Notes: a model not told the origin generated them from the sequence alone. A stretch of 64,000 nucleotides of DNA from a bacterium (GCA_026416715.1 JAOAEQ010000005.1:79546-143545); one strand, 5' to 3'; positions 10,237 through 19,230 are shown, numbered from the stretch's first letter. Numbers and translations are program-made.

Positions 10237-10279
10237 AAACCCACCGAAGTATTATTCAAGGCTACTGCGGTGGGTTTTT
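10237..10279 (+). terminator. Rho-independent terminator
   Basis: Ten-base perfect arms (AAACCCACCG at 10237-10246, CGGTGGGTTT at 10268-10277) enclose a 21-base loop and are followed by T residues. It ends either the short RNA from the promoter at 10158 or the polysaccharide operon, or both. Confidence 0.8.
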
Positions 10280-10346
10280 CTATTGATAAAAATAAACCAA
10301 CGGTTAATCCAGGGATTTGAGGGGGACGGCTAATGAGGTGAGCCAA

Positions 10347-10670
10347 ATGTATTATCCATTAAAAAAGAAGAATTTTTTGGATAGAATCAAACAGTCCCCA
10401 GATGAACAGCAAATCGTTAATTATTTCTATCATCATCCAAATGCTTGCCAGACTTTAGAAGAAATTGCACAAGACCTCGGAAAACAACCTGATGAAATCG
10501 AACCATTCGTCCGTGAACTGGAAGAACTCGGCGTGTTGCATAACTGCGGTCCGTTATGGGGAAGTCCTTTCTATGCTAGCAGATATACCGAATTCTATTC
10601 TCTGTCAAAAAATGAAGAATTGCAAAAGGTTTTTGAAGAATTAATTGATACCCAACTGCTTAGTTCGTAA
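10347..10670 (+). CDS. Small winged-helix protein of unknown function
   Basis: 107 residues. The central region (CQTLEEIAQDLGKQPDEIEPF, then VRELEELGVL) reads as a helix-turn-helix followed by the wing-approach helix of a winged-helix domain, so DNA binding is likely. The C-terminal ~35 residues (SRYTEFYSLSKNEELQKVFEELI) may be a dimerisation helix. The start at 10347 is chosen because GAGGTG lies seven bases upstream; a TTG at 10317 in frame has no such site. It stands downstream of a terminated leader, so its own expression may depend on read-through. I recognise no specific family; a role as a regulator is inference. Confidence 0.7.
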   Translation: MYYPLKKKNFLDRIKQSPDEQQIVNYFYHHPNACQTLEEIAQDLGKQPDEIEPFVRELEELGVLHNCGPLWGSPFYASRYTEFYSLSKNEELQKVFEELIDTQLLSS

Positions 10671-10678
10671 CTATCCTT

Positions 10679-11167
10679 CTATTGATATCGCGGGATATAT
10701 CGTATCCAAATAACGGCTTCAACAATTTGCCTGCCGTCATTGTCATACATTATCTTGTATCCTTTAGAGATATTTTCGATATCCCGTAGATTTATTCCAC
10801 GTTCAATTGCATCAATAAAATTGAAAATATCGTTTTTATCCCGGGCACGTAGTCGCATTGTTACGGTACCGATTTGCAGTTCATCGAACGACAATATTTG
10901 CACCTGATTTTCATCCGCCATACGCCGTATCTTAAGGTATTCAGATATCGGTTTTCCTAGCGGTGCAGATTGGGGTTGACTTGGCTGATAAACTTGCTGC
11001 GAATTAGGTTGTGCTTGGGTCGTGTTCGTCGCCAATTTCTTTTCTTGCTGTTTAATCGGATTAATCGAATCGCTGAAATATCCGATAACATTTTCCCGTG
11101 GAAAATAAAGATATACTAAAACCCCAACGGTTATCAATATTCCGATAGTCACTAATTTTCTACTCAT
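10679..11167 (-). CDS. Single-pass membrane protein, possible pilus-assembly-like fold
   Basis: 162 residues with an N-terminal signal anchor (LVTIGILITVGVLVYLYF), a Q/P/S-rich linker (about residues 45-75) and an 80-residue C-terminal domain with alternating hydrophobic beta and helix pattern (VQILSFDELQIGTVTMRLRA, then DIFNFIDAIERG). That layout resembles PilO/PilN/GspM proteins, which sit in the inner membrane with a ferredoxin-like periplasmic domain. The similarity is by layout only and I would not name it. The gene is convergent with the winged-helix gene, 8 bases from its end, and has its own promoter at 11196-11224. Confidence 0.6.
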   Translation of the reverse strand: MSRKLVTIGILITVGVLVYLYFPRENVIGYFSDSINPIKQQEKKLATNTTQAQPNSQQVYQPSQPQSAPLGKPISEYLKIRRMADENQVQILSFDELQIGTVTMRLRARDKNDIFNFIDAIERGINLRDIENISKGYKIMYDNDGRQIVEAVIWIRYIPRYQ

Positions 11168-11195
11168 AATTGCGAACGGCCTCTATTACGGTAAA

Positions 11196-11224
11196 AGTAT
11201 AATACTAAACCAACTCTTTATCAA
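11196..11224 (-). promoter_or_regulatory. Sigma-70-type promoter for the 10679-11167 gene
   Basis: On the minus strand, TTGATA (11224-11219) and TATACT (11201-11196) are 17 bases apart. The expected start near 11189 would give a leader of about 20 bases before the ATG at 11167. Confidence 0.6.
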
Positions 11225-11340
11225 CTAGTCTGTTAGTTACTCCCATCCCAATATACAGTTCAATTAGCTTCCAAGCAAAAATTACCGTAGAATAAAATCG
11301 AAGCATTTGATAAATTCATCTCGACTCTTAATGAAACTGG

Positions 11341-11742
11341 TTATAAGAGGATCAATTTTGCCGTAGCAAAAGCATACCGGATAGTTCGATCAGCTGAGAG
11401 AAGCTCAGCTTCCGTTTGGACTAATCGTTTATTCTGCTGGATTAGCTTTGATTCCGCTACTAACGGTGTACCTATTTTAACTGCTTTTTTATATCGGATA
11501 TTAATTTCCGCGGTCATCACACGCAAACCAAGTTCATAAGCCAAGCGAACCATAACTTCGTCAAGAATCGTTGAAATTAATCCACCATGAAGATATTCTG
11601 CCCAACCCTGATGATATTCCCTAGGAGTAAATGTAGTTCGGAGAGAATTCTGGTCTATCCGAGTAAATTCCAAATGCAAACCGTAAGGATTAAGTTTTCC
11701 ACAAGCAAAACATTTCTGTTCATCCTTCAAAGGAATTACCAT
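11341..11742 (-). CDS. Hotdog-fold thioesterase, PaaI-like
   Basis: 133 residues, probably an acyl-CoA thioesterase in the cytoplasm. The N-terminus has CFACGKLNPYGLHLEF, a C-x2-C-x2-N-P-x-G-L-H/G-L opening common in this group. The hotdog helix motif follows with WAEYLHGGLISTILDEVM (H-G-G and the acidic residue that normally acts in catalysis). The central strand is TAEINIRYKKAVKIGTPL. Length fits the family. No ribosome binding site is obvious. The substrate cannot be told. It is separated from neighbours by over 100 bases on each side. Confidence 0.8.
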   Translation of the reverse strand: MVIPLKDEQKCFACGKLNPYGLHLEFTRIDQNSLRTTFTPREYHQGWAEYLHGGLISTILDEVMVRLAYELGLRVMTAEINIRYKKAVKIGTPLVAESKLIQQNKRLVQTEAELLSADRTIRYAFATAKLILL

Positions 11743-11854
11743 AAGATTTTTTTCTTTAACAAAAGAATACCTCCATTAAGAAACGAATAACATCTATCTC
11801 GCCACAATTAGACCGATATCCAGCGTGAAGATTTGAATATAAAATAGATTAAAT

Positions 11855-14596
11855 CTATAATTCTTTAACCGCATCAACAATTTTTGAATCTAATCCTTTG
11901 AAATTCTGGATATATTCAATTCGTTCAAGTCGTAATTGATGTACTAATTCTTCTATTTTAACCTCGGGATAAAATTTTGTTAATTCAAATCGATTGATAT
12001 CCATACCTTCTACACTGTTAGGAACCATCACATTCCAATATTCATCTTTCTTCCATTCAATAGAACCTCGCGCAATACCTCGAATGATTGCAGCCATTTC
12101 TGGTATCTGGACTCGTAGTACTTTTTGTCGGACAACTTTTGTCCCCTCTTCAGAAATTTCGGTTATTTCACCTACTCCGCCAGTGTTCAATAAATAACAA
12201 TGTACTTTCTCCGGATGTGATTTTAAAAAGTTGTAGAAAATATTGCCTTCTTCAGCTTCACTACCAACTATGAAAGGATTAGTTCCTACTTCACGCACGG
12301 ATTCGCCAGCTCGGCGCGGGTCTGAACCCGAACTCTCGATTGATTCTCCAAGCATAAACGCAGCTGCTGCTTGTTCGATAGTTAATTTGGATACGATTGG
12401 AACGACTGTATTCCTGCGAGTGATAAAAGCAACAATCATACCGTCAACTTCTTCTAACGGCGGTAAATTAATACTCGGACTTGCATAGGTACCAAAATCT
12501 GAGCGCTGCATAATTCCGCGTCCATTTCCGGTAAGCGTTTCATCATCAAAAAGAACATTACCGAGATAATCTACCATAACATTTTCGAAAATAGCGTTGG
12601 GAGTTGTTGCCGCTTGATAGATTAATGGCTGGACTTCCGGATTAACCCCTTCCGTTTTAAGATAGAACCCTTGTTCTGTTCCTAAACAAGCCCCATCTTT
12701 CCGTAATGCAACAAAATCATCCTGTACGATTTCTATTCCTTCACCTTTTCCGGTCAAACCATGGTCATGACAGGAATGAGTTGTTTTCCCTGTGGCAGTT
12801 AATCCGAAAATAATCATACTATATTTACGAATCTTACCATCTATACCACGAGCTTTCAGGATTTTTGCGCCTGCATGTAACCCAAGCATACCTTGTTCTT
12901 TCGCGTGCCACATTGCCATCCGCAAAAATCCTTTTTTTGCTTCTCCATAATAATCTGACCCAAGCACATAGGTTATCCCAATTTCCGGAAACACCAATAT
13001 CTGTCGGTCTTTTTCTTGCCATTCTGGAATATAAACGAGGTTAAGCAATGGTCCTTTTGTTTTTTCTTTTAAAGGCAACAATGTTTGGTTAATCATATGC
13101 GCTAACCGAACCATCTCTTTTCGATGAACGGAAACAAATAAACGGCATCGAGGCGCAAAATAATTATTATCTCCCATAGTTCGTTCAGTGCAGACGAATG
13201 GGGCTCGTTTTAAATATTTATTGACTTCTTCAATTGTTCGGGGTAGACTTTTTAATATTTCTTTCTGTCGCGGATTCAATTTTGACTGCATTACCCGTGG
13301 ACTACCAACATACACGGTCAATCCTGCACTGCGATTTTTTACGGTAGAAACAAAATTATAATTCCCGAACCGAGTTTTCGTACCATAAGGTTCTGCCATG
13401 CGTTTCGCTTCAAGCGGAGTAATATGTTGTACATTCGACTGTTGATATAATTCCGTTACAGCTGCACTTAATAATTTCGTATCAATCTGTGGAAGTTTTA
13501 ATTCTAAAGCAACCGGCATAACAATTTCTTTCATCGGTTTCATATATTCGCCGGAAATAATAATCTCGCGCATTTTCCGTTGGACTTCGAAAACCGGATG
13601 GACAGTATTAATTTGATATGCAGCCGCGAAATTGAATACTTCTTTAAAAAATTCGGTTTGTAATGCTTTCCGTTGATTGTTGATTACTAAAGCATGCGGA
13701 TTAAAAAACGGCTGTTTGGCATTGACTAATAGAGATAACGCTTCTTCTGGTTTCAATCGCTTCGCTAATTTTGGATCATTCACGTCAGGTACAAGAAAAA
13801 AGAATAGTTTGATACGAGTCGTATCGAGGTATTTCTCCTGACCACCGATCCAAAGTGGGTCGAGCATTATATATCCATCTTTTTCTTTACATTTTTTCAA
13901 CAGTTCTTTAATTCGCGGATTAATTTTAGCTGTGCTGGATTTGAGATAAAATTTTCTATCAGAAACATGAGTGGATAACCGTCCTTTTTCACCACCAAGA
14001 TGTTCAACATAAATCCATTCATTCGAATGAATCCGAGCGCGATCCATTTGTAATAATAAAAAACTATGAGTCGAACGACCACTATCGGTCAATCCGGTGA
14101 TAACGACTCCTTCACCATTAACATCAACGAGTGCTCCCCGGATAAAATGTACCGCATTGTGCTCTTCAGAAATATCTAACGCTATGCCAAGCGCTAAAGA
14201 CCGTACTTCACCATAAAAGTTTGAACTCAATATAAATCCGGTTTTACTTCCTGAATGATAAAATAACCCCGGTGCCATATCAGTTATTCCACTAATTGCA
14301 TAGAGTGTCCCATGAGGACGTAGACTATGGTCAAGGAGTGCAGGATACCAATTTTCACGCCAGAAATCATCTAGATGCGCATCATTAGTTCGTAATTGCA
14401 AAATTATCCCATTGAGGTTTGCGTTCCAAATATAAAGTGAGTCGTATCCGAGATATCGTTCAGCAAGTTTAATCAACTCATTTCGTTCCTGCAGTGAAAT
14501 ATTAAGGTTACGTGATATCGGTTTCGGTTCAGCCAATGGTATCACTTCATTTACTTTTTCATGGCTTGGTTTTGGTTTATCTTTTTCTTTTTTCAT
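11855..14596 (-). CDS. Tandem (two-copy) PEPCK-like protein
   Basis: 913 residues, far longer than ATP-type phosphoenolpyruvate carboxykinase (~530). The C-terminal copy carries recognisable PckA motifs: YYGEAKKG (549-556), the P-loop GLTATGKTT (598-606), IVQDDFVAL (kinase-2 region), ENVMVDYLGNVLFDD, and YLLNTGGVGE. The N-terminal copy aligns to it piece by piece: SSNFYGEVRSLALGIAL against GSDYYGEAKKGFLRMAM, GLTDSGRSTHS (168-178) against GLTATGKTTHS, RKFYLKS against QGFYLKT. The first copy has lost the KK pair (VRS) and its P-loop lysine is arginine. The second copy may be an active kinase or carboxykinase; the first looks like a dead, possibly regulatory, copy. Whether it is a true PEPCK is uncertain: the P-loop reads GLTATGKT rather than GLSGTGKT. 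It has a possible ribosome binding site AAGGATGG somewhat far from the ATG. Confidence 0.8.
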   Translation of the reverse strand: MKKEKDKPKPSHEKVNEVIPLAEPKPISRNLNISLQERNELIKLAERYLGYDSLYIWNANLNGIILQLRTNDAHLDDFWRENWYPALLDHSLRPHGTLYAISGITDMAPGLFYHSGSKTGFILSSNFYGEVRSLALGIALDISEEHNAVHFIRGALVDVNGEGVVITGLTDSGRSTHSFLLLQMDRARIHSNEWIYVEHLGGEKGRLSTHVSDRKFYLKSSTAKINPRIKELLKKCKEKDGYIMLDPLWIGGQEKYLDTTRIKLFFFLVPDVNDPKLAKRLKPEEALSLLVNAKQPFFNPHALVINNQRKALQTEFFKEVFNFAAAYQINTVHPVFEVQRKMREIIISGEYMKPMKEIVMPVALELKLPQIDTKLLSAAVTELYQQSNVQHITPLEAKRMAEPYGTKTRFGNYNFVSTVKNRSAGLTVYVGSPRVMQSKLNPRQKEILKSLPRTIEEVNKYLKRAPFVCTERTMGDNNYFAPRCRLFVSVHRKEMVRLAHMINQTLLPLKEKTKGPLLNLVYIPEWQEKDRQILVFPEIGITYVLGSDYYGEAKKGFLRMAMWHAKEQGMLGLHAGAKILKARGIDGKIRKYSMIIFGLTATGKTTHSCHDHGLTGKGEGIEIVQDDFVALRKDGACLGTEQGFYLKTEGVNPEVQPLIYQAATTPNAIFENVMVDYLGNVLFDDETLTGNGRGIMQRSDFGTYASPSINLPPLEEVDGMIVAFITRRNTVVPIVSKLTIEQAAAAFMLGESIESSGSDPRRAGESVREVGTNPFIVGSEAEEGNIFYNFLKSHPEKVHCYLLNTGGVGEITEISEEGTKVVRQKVLRVQIPEMAAIIRGIARGSIEWKKDEYWNVMVPNSVEGMDINRFELTKFYPEVKIEELVHQLRLERIEYIQNFKGLDSKIVDAVKEL

Positions 14597-14733
14597 ACGT
14601 TATTAACCATCCTTATTTAATCTAACAATTGACTGATCTATTCATTTTGTCAAATTAGAGAAAAATATAATTCCGTTTTATAGAACATTGTTAAAAATTC
14701 AATAGATAAAAGTAGTTTAAAAAATTAAAGATA

Positions 14734-15819
14734 TTACAAATATCGACCATATTTGGGATCTGACGCTAATTGGGTAACAATCTGTTTAACTTCCTGGGTT
14801 CGCTCCTTAGGGCAAATCAAGACCACATCTTTCGTTGCTACAACCACCATATCTTTAATTCCTATCGCTGCCACTAATTGGTTGTCAGAAACTATAATAT
14901 TATTTTTAGTATCTATCCCTAAGTAATCTCCAAGCGCAACGTTTCCATCCCCATTTTTTTCTCGAATTAAATCTAAGGTCAACCAAGAACCAATATCTGA
15001 CCATGGAAATATACTTTTAACTACTGCAACTCGGTCAGATTTCTCCATAATTCCTTTATCAATCGGTATTTTATCGAGGTTACGATAGACAGCGTGAATA
15101 ACTGATTGTTCCTGTGGCGTTCCAATAACCGACTGGATTTTTTGTAAACCATTATAAAGCTGCGGCATAAACCGCTGGATTTGTGCAAGGATAGTTGACG
15201 CACGCCAGACAAACATCCCGCTATTCCAAAAATAGGTTCCGCTGACGACATAGCGTTCCGCAGTCGGTTTATCGGGCTTTTCAATAAACCGTTTCACCCG
15301 ATACACTGATAAACCATTGGAAGTAAGTAACATATCTCCGGATGCGATATATCCAAATCCAGTTTCGGGATAACTCGGATTTATCCCAAAAGTTACCAAA
15401 TAATCATGCTGTTCAGCGATTTGCACCGCTAACAAGAGATGTTGTCTGAAACTATCACCATCCGGTATTAGATGGTCGGCACAAATAACCGCAATGATCG
15501 CATCCGGATATTTCTGGGTAATATATACCGTTCCTAATCCGATACAAGCAGCGGTGTTTCTTCCCATCGGTTCGATAATAAGATTCTTTGCTGGAAATGT
15601 CTGCGGAAGAACCGCACAGATCGGTTTCGCAACCGATTTTTCAGTAACAATAAAAATCCGCTCTTGCGAGATCACAGGGGTTAACAGATTCAGTGCACTG
15701 TTGATAAGGGGTTGTCCATTGAATAAGGTTAAGGTTTGTTTTGGGGATTTCTTTCTACTTTTCGGCCAGAATCGTTCTCCTCGCCCTCCAGCCATGATGA
15801 GTGCAGTTAATGTCATCAT
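14734..15819 (-). CDS. manC: Mannose-1-phosphate guanylyltransferase
   Basis: Makes GDP-mannose from GTP and mannose-1-phosphate for surface glycans. The 361-residue protein opens MMTLTALIMAGGRGERFWPKSR, the nucleotidyltransferase signature with the G-G-x-G-x-R loop, followed by SPKQTLTLF. It also has ICADHLIPDG, FGINPSYPETGFGYI, VKRFIEKPDKPTAERYV, YFWNSGMFVW and FPWSDIGSWLTL, all standard for the GMP/ManC catalytic domain. The isomerase half found in bifunctional ManC is absent, as in many bacteria. The start at 15819 is preceded by AGGGA with six bases spacing; an upstream in-frame start would run toward rpoN. It lies 53 bases downstream of rpoN on the same strand and could serve the polysaccharide block at 2465-10137. 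Confidence 0.92.
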   Translation of the reverse strand: MMTLTALIMAGGRGERFWPKSRKKSPKQTLTLFNGQPLINSALNLLTPVISQERIFIVTEKSVAKPICAVLPQTFPAKNLIIEPMGRNTAACIGLGTVYITQKYPDAIIAVICADHLIPDGDSFRQHLLLAVQIAEQHDYLVTFGINPSYPETGFGYIASGDMLLTSNGLSVYRVKRFIEKPDKPTAERYVVSGTYFWNSGMFVWRASTILAQIQRFMPQLYNGLQKIQSVIGTPQEQSVIHAVYRNLDKIPIDKGIMEKSDRVAVVKSIFPWSDIGSWLTLDLIREKNGDGNVALGDYLGIDTKNNIIVSDNQLVAAIGIKDMVVVATKDVVLICPKERTQEVKQIVTQLASDPKYGRYL

Positions 15820-15872
15820 ATGTTGTCCCTGCTGATTTGTAACGTATAATGTTTTTCCCAATTCTTCCGTTT

Positions 15873-17402
15873 TTAGGTAATTCGTTTCCGCATATGCGCA
15901 GGTAGTATTTTCATTTGTTCCCGATATTTTGCGACAGTCCGGCGTGCGATGTTTATTCCTTTCGCGTTGAGAATATCCGCAATAGTCTGGTCAGATAACG
16001 GCTTTTGGGGATTTTCATTTTGGATTAATGATTGAATCATCTGCCGAATACTCCGTGCAGAAACCATATCACCGCCATCACTATCAACGCCGCTGCTAAA
16101 GAAATATTTTAATTCGAACAATCCATGCGGTGTCTGAACATATTTATTGGTAGTTACTCGCGCTACCGTAGATTCATGGACACCAACCTGTTCGGCAATT
16201 TCCCGTAGTTTGAGCGGTTTTAAAAATTCTATTCCTTTTTCAAAAAAATCACGTTGCATTTTAACGATACTTTCAGTAATCAGTAGTATAGTCTTCTTTC
16301 GGCGTTCAATATTGCGAATCAAATTTTTCGCTGATTTATACTTGTCAAGGAGAAATTCATATTGTTCTTTCGATAGTTTCTCTCGGTTACGTAGCATCGA
16401 TTGATACACCGGACTAATCCGCAACTGCGGAATATCATCATCATTCAACCGAACCTGATATTCACCGTCAACTTTTTCTACAATAACATCAGGAATAATT
16501 GTCTGCGGAACAATTGCAATAAATTGCCGACCTGGTTTAGGTTCTAATGTAGAAATAATATCGATTGCTTTCTGAATGCGACTTAACGGTACTTTCAACT
16601 TTTTGGCTAATTGCGGATATTTATGTCGTTCTAACTCTTGGAAATGATTCGTTAATATTTCTTTTACAATCGGGTCATCAATTTTTCTTGCTGGGAGTTG
16701 AAGCAGGAGACATTCTTGCAGAGAACGCGCTGCTACCCCTGGTGGGTCAAACTGTTGGATTTGATCGAGAACTTTCTGAACCTCTTCTGCCGTTATATCT
16801 TGTAATCCTTGGATACCGCGTTCCGCTGCTTCTTTTTGTACCTCTTGAACAATTTCCTCGATGGTAACATTCAAATAACCATCAACATCAATATTACCAA
16901 TAATTGTCTCTGCAATCAGCGATTCGCGCTTAGATAACTCGGCGAAACTAAGTTGGGAAAGCAGATATTCTTGTAAAGTCTGGCCACGAGTTGCTATATT
17001 AGAAATATATCCGCCCCGTTTTTCTTCACTATATGGTTCAACTTCTGATGATGTACTTTCCCAAATTCGGTCATCCGAAAATAAATCATCCCAATTTATC
17101 TCTTCAACGGCTTTTAAATCATCCGCGGTCAATTGTTCACTCGAATCTGACCCTTCGGTTCGCTCAGGTTCTGATAAAGGGGGAACGCTGATTGATGTAT
17201 CTACCTCATCAGAAGCCACGGTCGGTTCTTCTTCCGGTTCAATAGCCTCAACCTGCTCTAGCATCGGATTCTGTTCCATTTCTTGTTCAATCAACTGGGC
17301 AAGTTCCATGGTTTGCAGCTGCAAAAGTTGGATCGCCTGCTGCATTTGCGGTGTCATGACCAATTTTTGAACCTGTCGTTGTAATAACCGTTGAGTAAGC
17401 AT
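15873..17402 (-). CDS. rpoN: RNA polymerase sigma-54 factor
   Basis: 509 residues. Region I is the glutamine/leucine-rich activator-interaction segment (KLVMTPQMQQAIQLLQLQTM), followed by an acidic region II (about residues 55-120). The core-binding domain contains SLQECLLLQLPARK. The helix-turn-helix region recognising the -12 element is RLREIAEQVGVHESTVARVT-like sequence, followed by the near-invariant FELKYFFSSGV. The C-terminus carries the RpoN box ARRTVAKYREQ, which reads the -24 element. The chosen start is ATG 17402; a TTG four codons upstream is also possible, and no strong ribosome binding site is seen. A promoter of the type it recognises is seen at 27808-27824. Confidence 0.97.
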   Translation of the reverse strand: MLTQRLLQRQVQKLVMTPQMQQAIQLLQLQTMELAQLIEQEMEQNPMLEQVEAIEPEEEPTVASDEVDTSISVPPLSEPERTEGSDSSEQLTADDLKAVEEINWDDLFSDDRIWESTSSEVEPYSEEKRGGYISNIATRGQTLQEYLLSQLSFAELSKRESLIAETIIGNIDVDGYLNVTIEEIVQEVQKEAAERGIQGLQDITAEEVQKVLDQIQQFDPPGVAARSLQECLLLQLPARKIDDPIVKEILTNHFQELERHKYPQLAKKLKVPLSRIQKAIDIISTLEPKPGRQFIAIVPQTIIPDVIVEKVDGEYQVRLNDDDIPQLRISPVYQSMLRNREKLSKEQYEFLLDKYKSAKNLIRNIERRKKTILLITESIVKMQRDFFEKGIEFLKPLKLREIAEQVGVHESTVARVTTNKYVQTPHGLFELKYFFSSGVDSDGGDMVSARSIRQMIQSLIQNENPQKPLSDQTIADILNAKGINIARRTVAKYREQMKILPAHMRKRIT

Positions 17403-17465
17403 AAGATATGCCAAATTATGTTGTTTTGACTAATATCTTACCATAATCTACCTATTCTGATAAAT

Positions 17466-17508
17466 AAAAAATGGGAGTGAATACATTTTTCCGAATGATT
17501 CACTCCCA
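17466..17508 (-). terminator. Rho-independent terminator after cpoB
   Basis: Eleven-base perfect arms (TGGGAGTGAAT, ATTCACTCCCA, 17508-17498 and 17482-17472 on the minus strand) are followed by a T-rich run. It closes the tol-pal-cpoB transcription unit and separates it from rpoN. Confidence 0.88.
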
Positions 17509-17534
17509 AATTATGTCTCGCTAACTGTTAGAAT

Positions 17535-18473
17535 TTATTTTTCTGATTTCAATTCATCAATGGCAATTTCTGCTTCCGGAGACAAGGGATACTTTTTAAT
17601 CAACGATTTCAATTCTGCAACGTATTCTGTATCCTTTTTTTGTTCGCGGTATATATATGCTCGTTTCAACATCACAGCAGGAATTTTATCGCTTGTTGGT
17701 GTCTGTTTAATAATTTTATCAAATTCAGCTAATGCCAAGTCATATTGCTTTTTGTTGTAATAGCAATCACCTAGCATATAGCGAATAGAATGCGCGTTTT
17801 CGGATTCAGGAAAATGTTGAAGATAGAGTATCATTTGTTCAATTGCTATATCGTAATTCCCTTTGACGTAATCACTATAAGCGGTACGATACAATTGGTC
17901 TGGATCGGGTGGTTCAGTAGTATCAATCGTTGGATTAACTCCAGTAGTATCACTGATTGGTTCAACAACACCACTCGTTCCACTAGCAGCAACTTTTGCT
18001 TCCAACGTATCAATCCGTTTATTAATCGTTGATTTTAATGAATCTAGTCGTTTCCCTAAATTCACTTCAATAGTATCAACTTTTTGCGCGGTAGCAGTAA
18101 TTCGGTCTTTATATTCATCCAATTTCCCTTGAACGACACTAATATCTTGACTTAACCCATTGATTTTCATATTCATTTCCGCCTGATTCTTCTGGATCCG
18201 ATCTATATTATCTCTCAATGCTGCTGTTTCTGCTTTTAGCTCTTTCGTATTCTGGGTTAATATTTTTGCTGTTTCTTCTTTATTCATCAGCATATCTTTA
18301 CGTAACGTTGCAAAATCATCACGGTTTTGAGCTAATTGTTGTTGAATTAATCTTAAATCTATGGACATCTGTTCAGCTTGTTGAGTTGTTACACAACCGG
18401 AAAAAAGTAATAATATAGCTATACCTGAGATACCTATAATGATGCCAGTATTATTTTTTATGAATGTCTTCAT
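17535..18473 (-). CDS. cpoB: Tol-Pal system coordinator CpoB/YbgF, as a lipoprotein
   Basis: Periplasmic protein that couples Tol-Pal to peptidoglycan synthesis. From the start at 18473, it has a lipoprotein signal (GIIIGISGIAILLLFSGC), so it is membrane-anchored here, whereas E. coli CpoB is soluble. A long coiled coil (about residues 30-155) with heptad leucines and lysines follows. A linker rich in proline, threonine and aspartate leads to tetratricopeptide repeats at the C-terminus (YRTAYSDYVKGNYDIAIEQM, HSIRYMLGDCYYNKKQYDLA). This is the normal CpoB order. The upstream ATG at 18518 lies inside a terminator-like hairpin, so it was not used. The gene follows pal after 97 bases. Confidence 0.88.
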   Translation of the reverse strand: MKTFIKNNTGIIIGISGIAILLLFSGCVTTQQAEQMSIDLRLIQQQLAQNRDDFATLRKDMLMNKEETAKILTQNTKELKAETAALRDNIDRIQKNQAEMNMKINGLSQDISVVQGKLDEYKDRITATAQKVDTIEVNLGKRLDSLKSTINKRIDTLEAKVAASGTSGVVEPISDTTGVNPTIDTTEPPDPDQLYRTAYSDYVKGNYDIAIEQMILYLQHFPESENAHSIRYMLGDCYYNKKQYDLALAEFDKIIKQTPTSDKIPAVMLKRAYIYREQKKDTEYVAELKSLIKKYPLSPEAEIAIDELKSEK

Positions 18474-18490
18474 AAGAAACGTAAGAAAGA

Positions 18491-18531
18491 AGCTGAAGGT
18501 TTTATTTATAATATGCATAAAACCTTCAGCT
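18491..18531 (-). terminator. Terminator-like hairpin between pal and cpoB
   Basis: Perfect 15-base arms (18491-18505 and 18517-18531) enclose an 11-base loop, and the minus-strand RNA continues with UUCUUUCUU. It lies between pal and cpoB, so it may end part of the transcripts and lower cpoB expression relative to pal. Confidence 0.75.
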
Positions 18532-18570
18532 ATACTCAATCTGGTTTAACAAATACAGCACAGCAAGATA

Positions 18571-19176
18571 TTATTGAATTTCTTTGACGGTCTCGCTACG
18601 TCGATTTTTCGCCCAAGCTTCTTCGTTATGTCCAGGATCAATCGGTCGTTCTTCACCGTAACTAATAATACGAATACGACTTTTATCAATTCCAGCAGAA
18701 ATATAGTAATCCCGGACAGCTTTCGCTCGCCGTTCACCTAACGCCATATTATATTCAACTGTCCCCCGTTCATCGCAATGTCCTTCAACGACTACTTTCA
18801 GGTCCGGATTCGCTTTCAGCACTGCAACGTTTTTATTTAAGGTTGCTATTGCTTCAGGAGTTAAATCCGATTTATCAAACGCAAAATATACCGGCAATAA
18901 CTCGATTGCTTTCGGCGGTGCTGGCGGTGGCGGCAATTTAACCTCTTCTTCAGTTGGTGGCGCTGGTGGTGGCGGTTCAGGTTTCTCCATGGGCTCTTCC
19001 GGTGGTTTCACCGGTGGTTTCGCTGGTGGTGGCGGCGGTGGTGGTGGTTGCTGTTTTACTTCCGGTTTCGCTTCAACCTTTTTTGCTTTTTTAAAACAAC
19101 TACAACCGAATGAAAAAATCAACACTACTACCAACGTTGTTACCACCATAAACCACATCGTTCGTTTTAAGGTCAT
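18571..19176 (-). CDS. pal: Peptidoglycan-associated lipoprotein Pal
   Basis: Outer-membrane lipoprotein that binds peptidoglycan and completes the Tol-Pal trans-envelope complex. Signal peptide ends in the lipobox FSFGC (cysteine at about residue 25). A striking proline-rich linker (about residues 42-95, including eight prolines in a row) spans the periplasm. The OmpA-like domain follows: PVYFAFDKSDLTPEAIATL, VVVEGHCDERGTVEYNMALG (the diaminopimelate-binding D and R in this motif are present), RRAKAVRDYY, ISYGEERP. Total length 201. A strong ribosome binding site (run of G then AG) precedes the ATG. A promoter lies at 19231-19259, so pal can be expressed independently of tolB. Confidence 0.96.
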   Translation of the reverse strand: MTLKRTMWFMVVTTLVVVLIFSFGCSCFKKAKKVEAKPEVKQQPPPPPPPPAKPPVKPPEEPMEKPEPPPPAPPTEEEVKLPPPPAPPKAIELLPVYFAFDKSDLTPEAIATLNKNVAVLKANPDLKVVVEGHCDERGTVEYNMALGERRAKAVRDYYISAGIDKSRIRIISYGEERPIDPGHNEEAWAKNRRSETVKEIQ

Positions 19177-19230
19177 AAATCGTTCTCCCCCCCTTCAAAA
19201 TTAATTTTCTTAAACAACACAATTAACTAT

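Noticed and set aside
18989-19204. Glycine-rich frame on the + strand opposite pal.
   Set aside because: It is the antisense of the proline-rich linker of pal.
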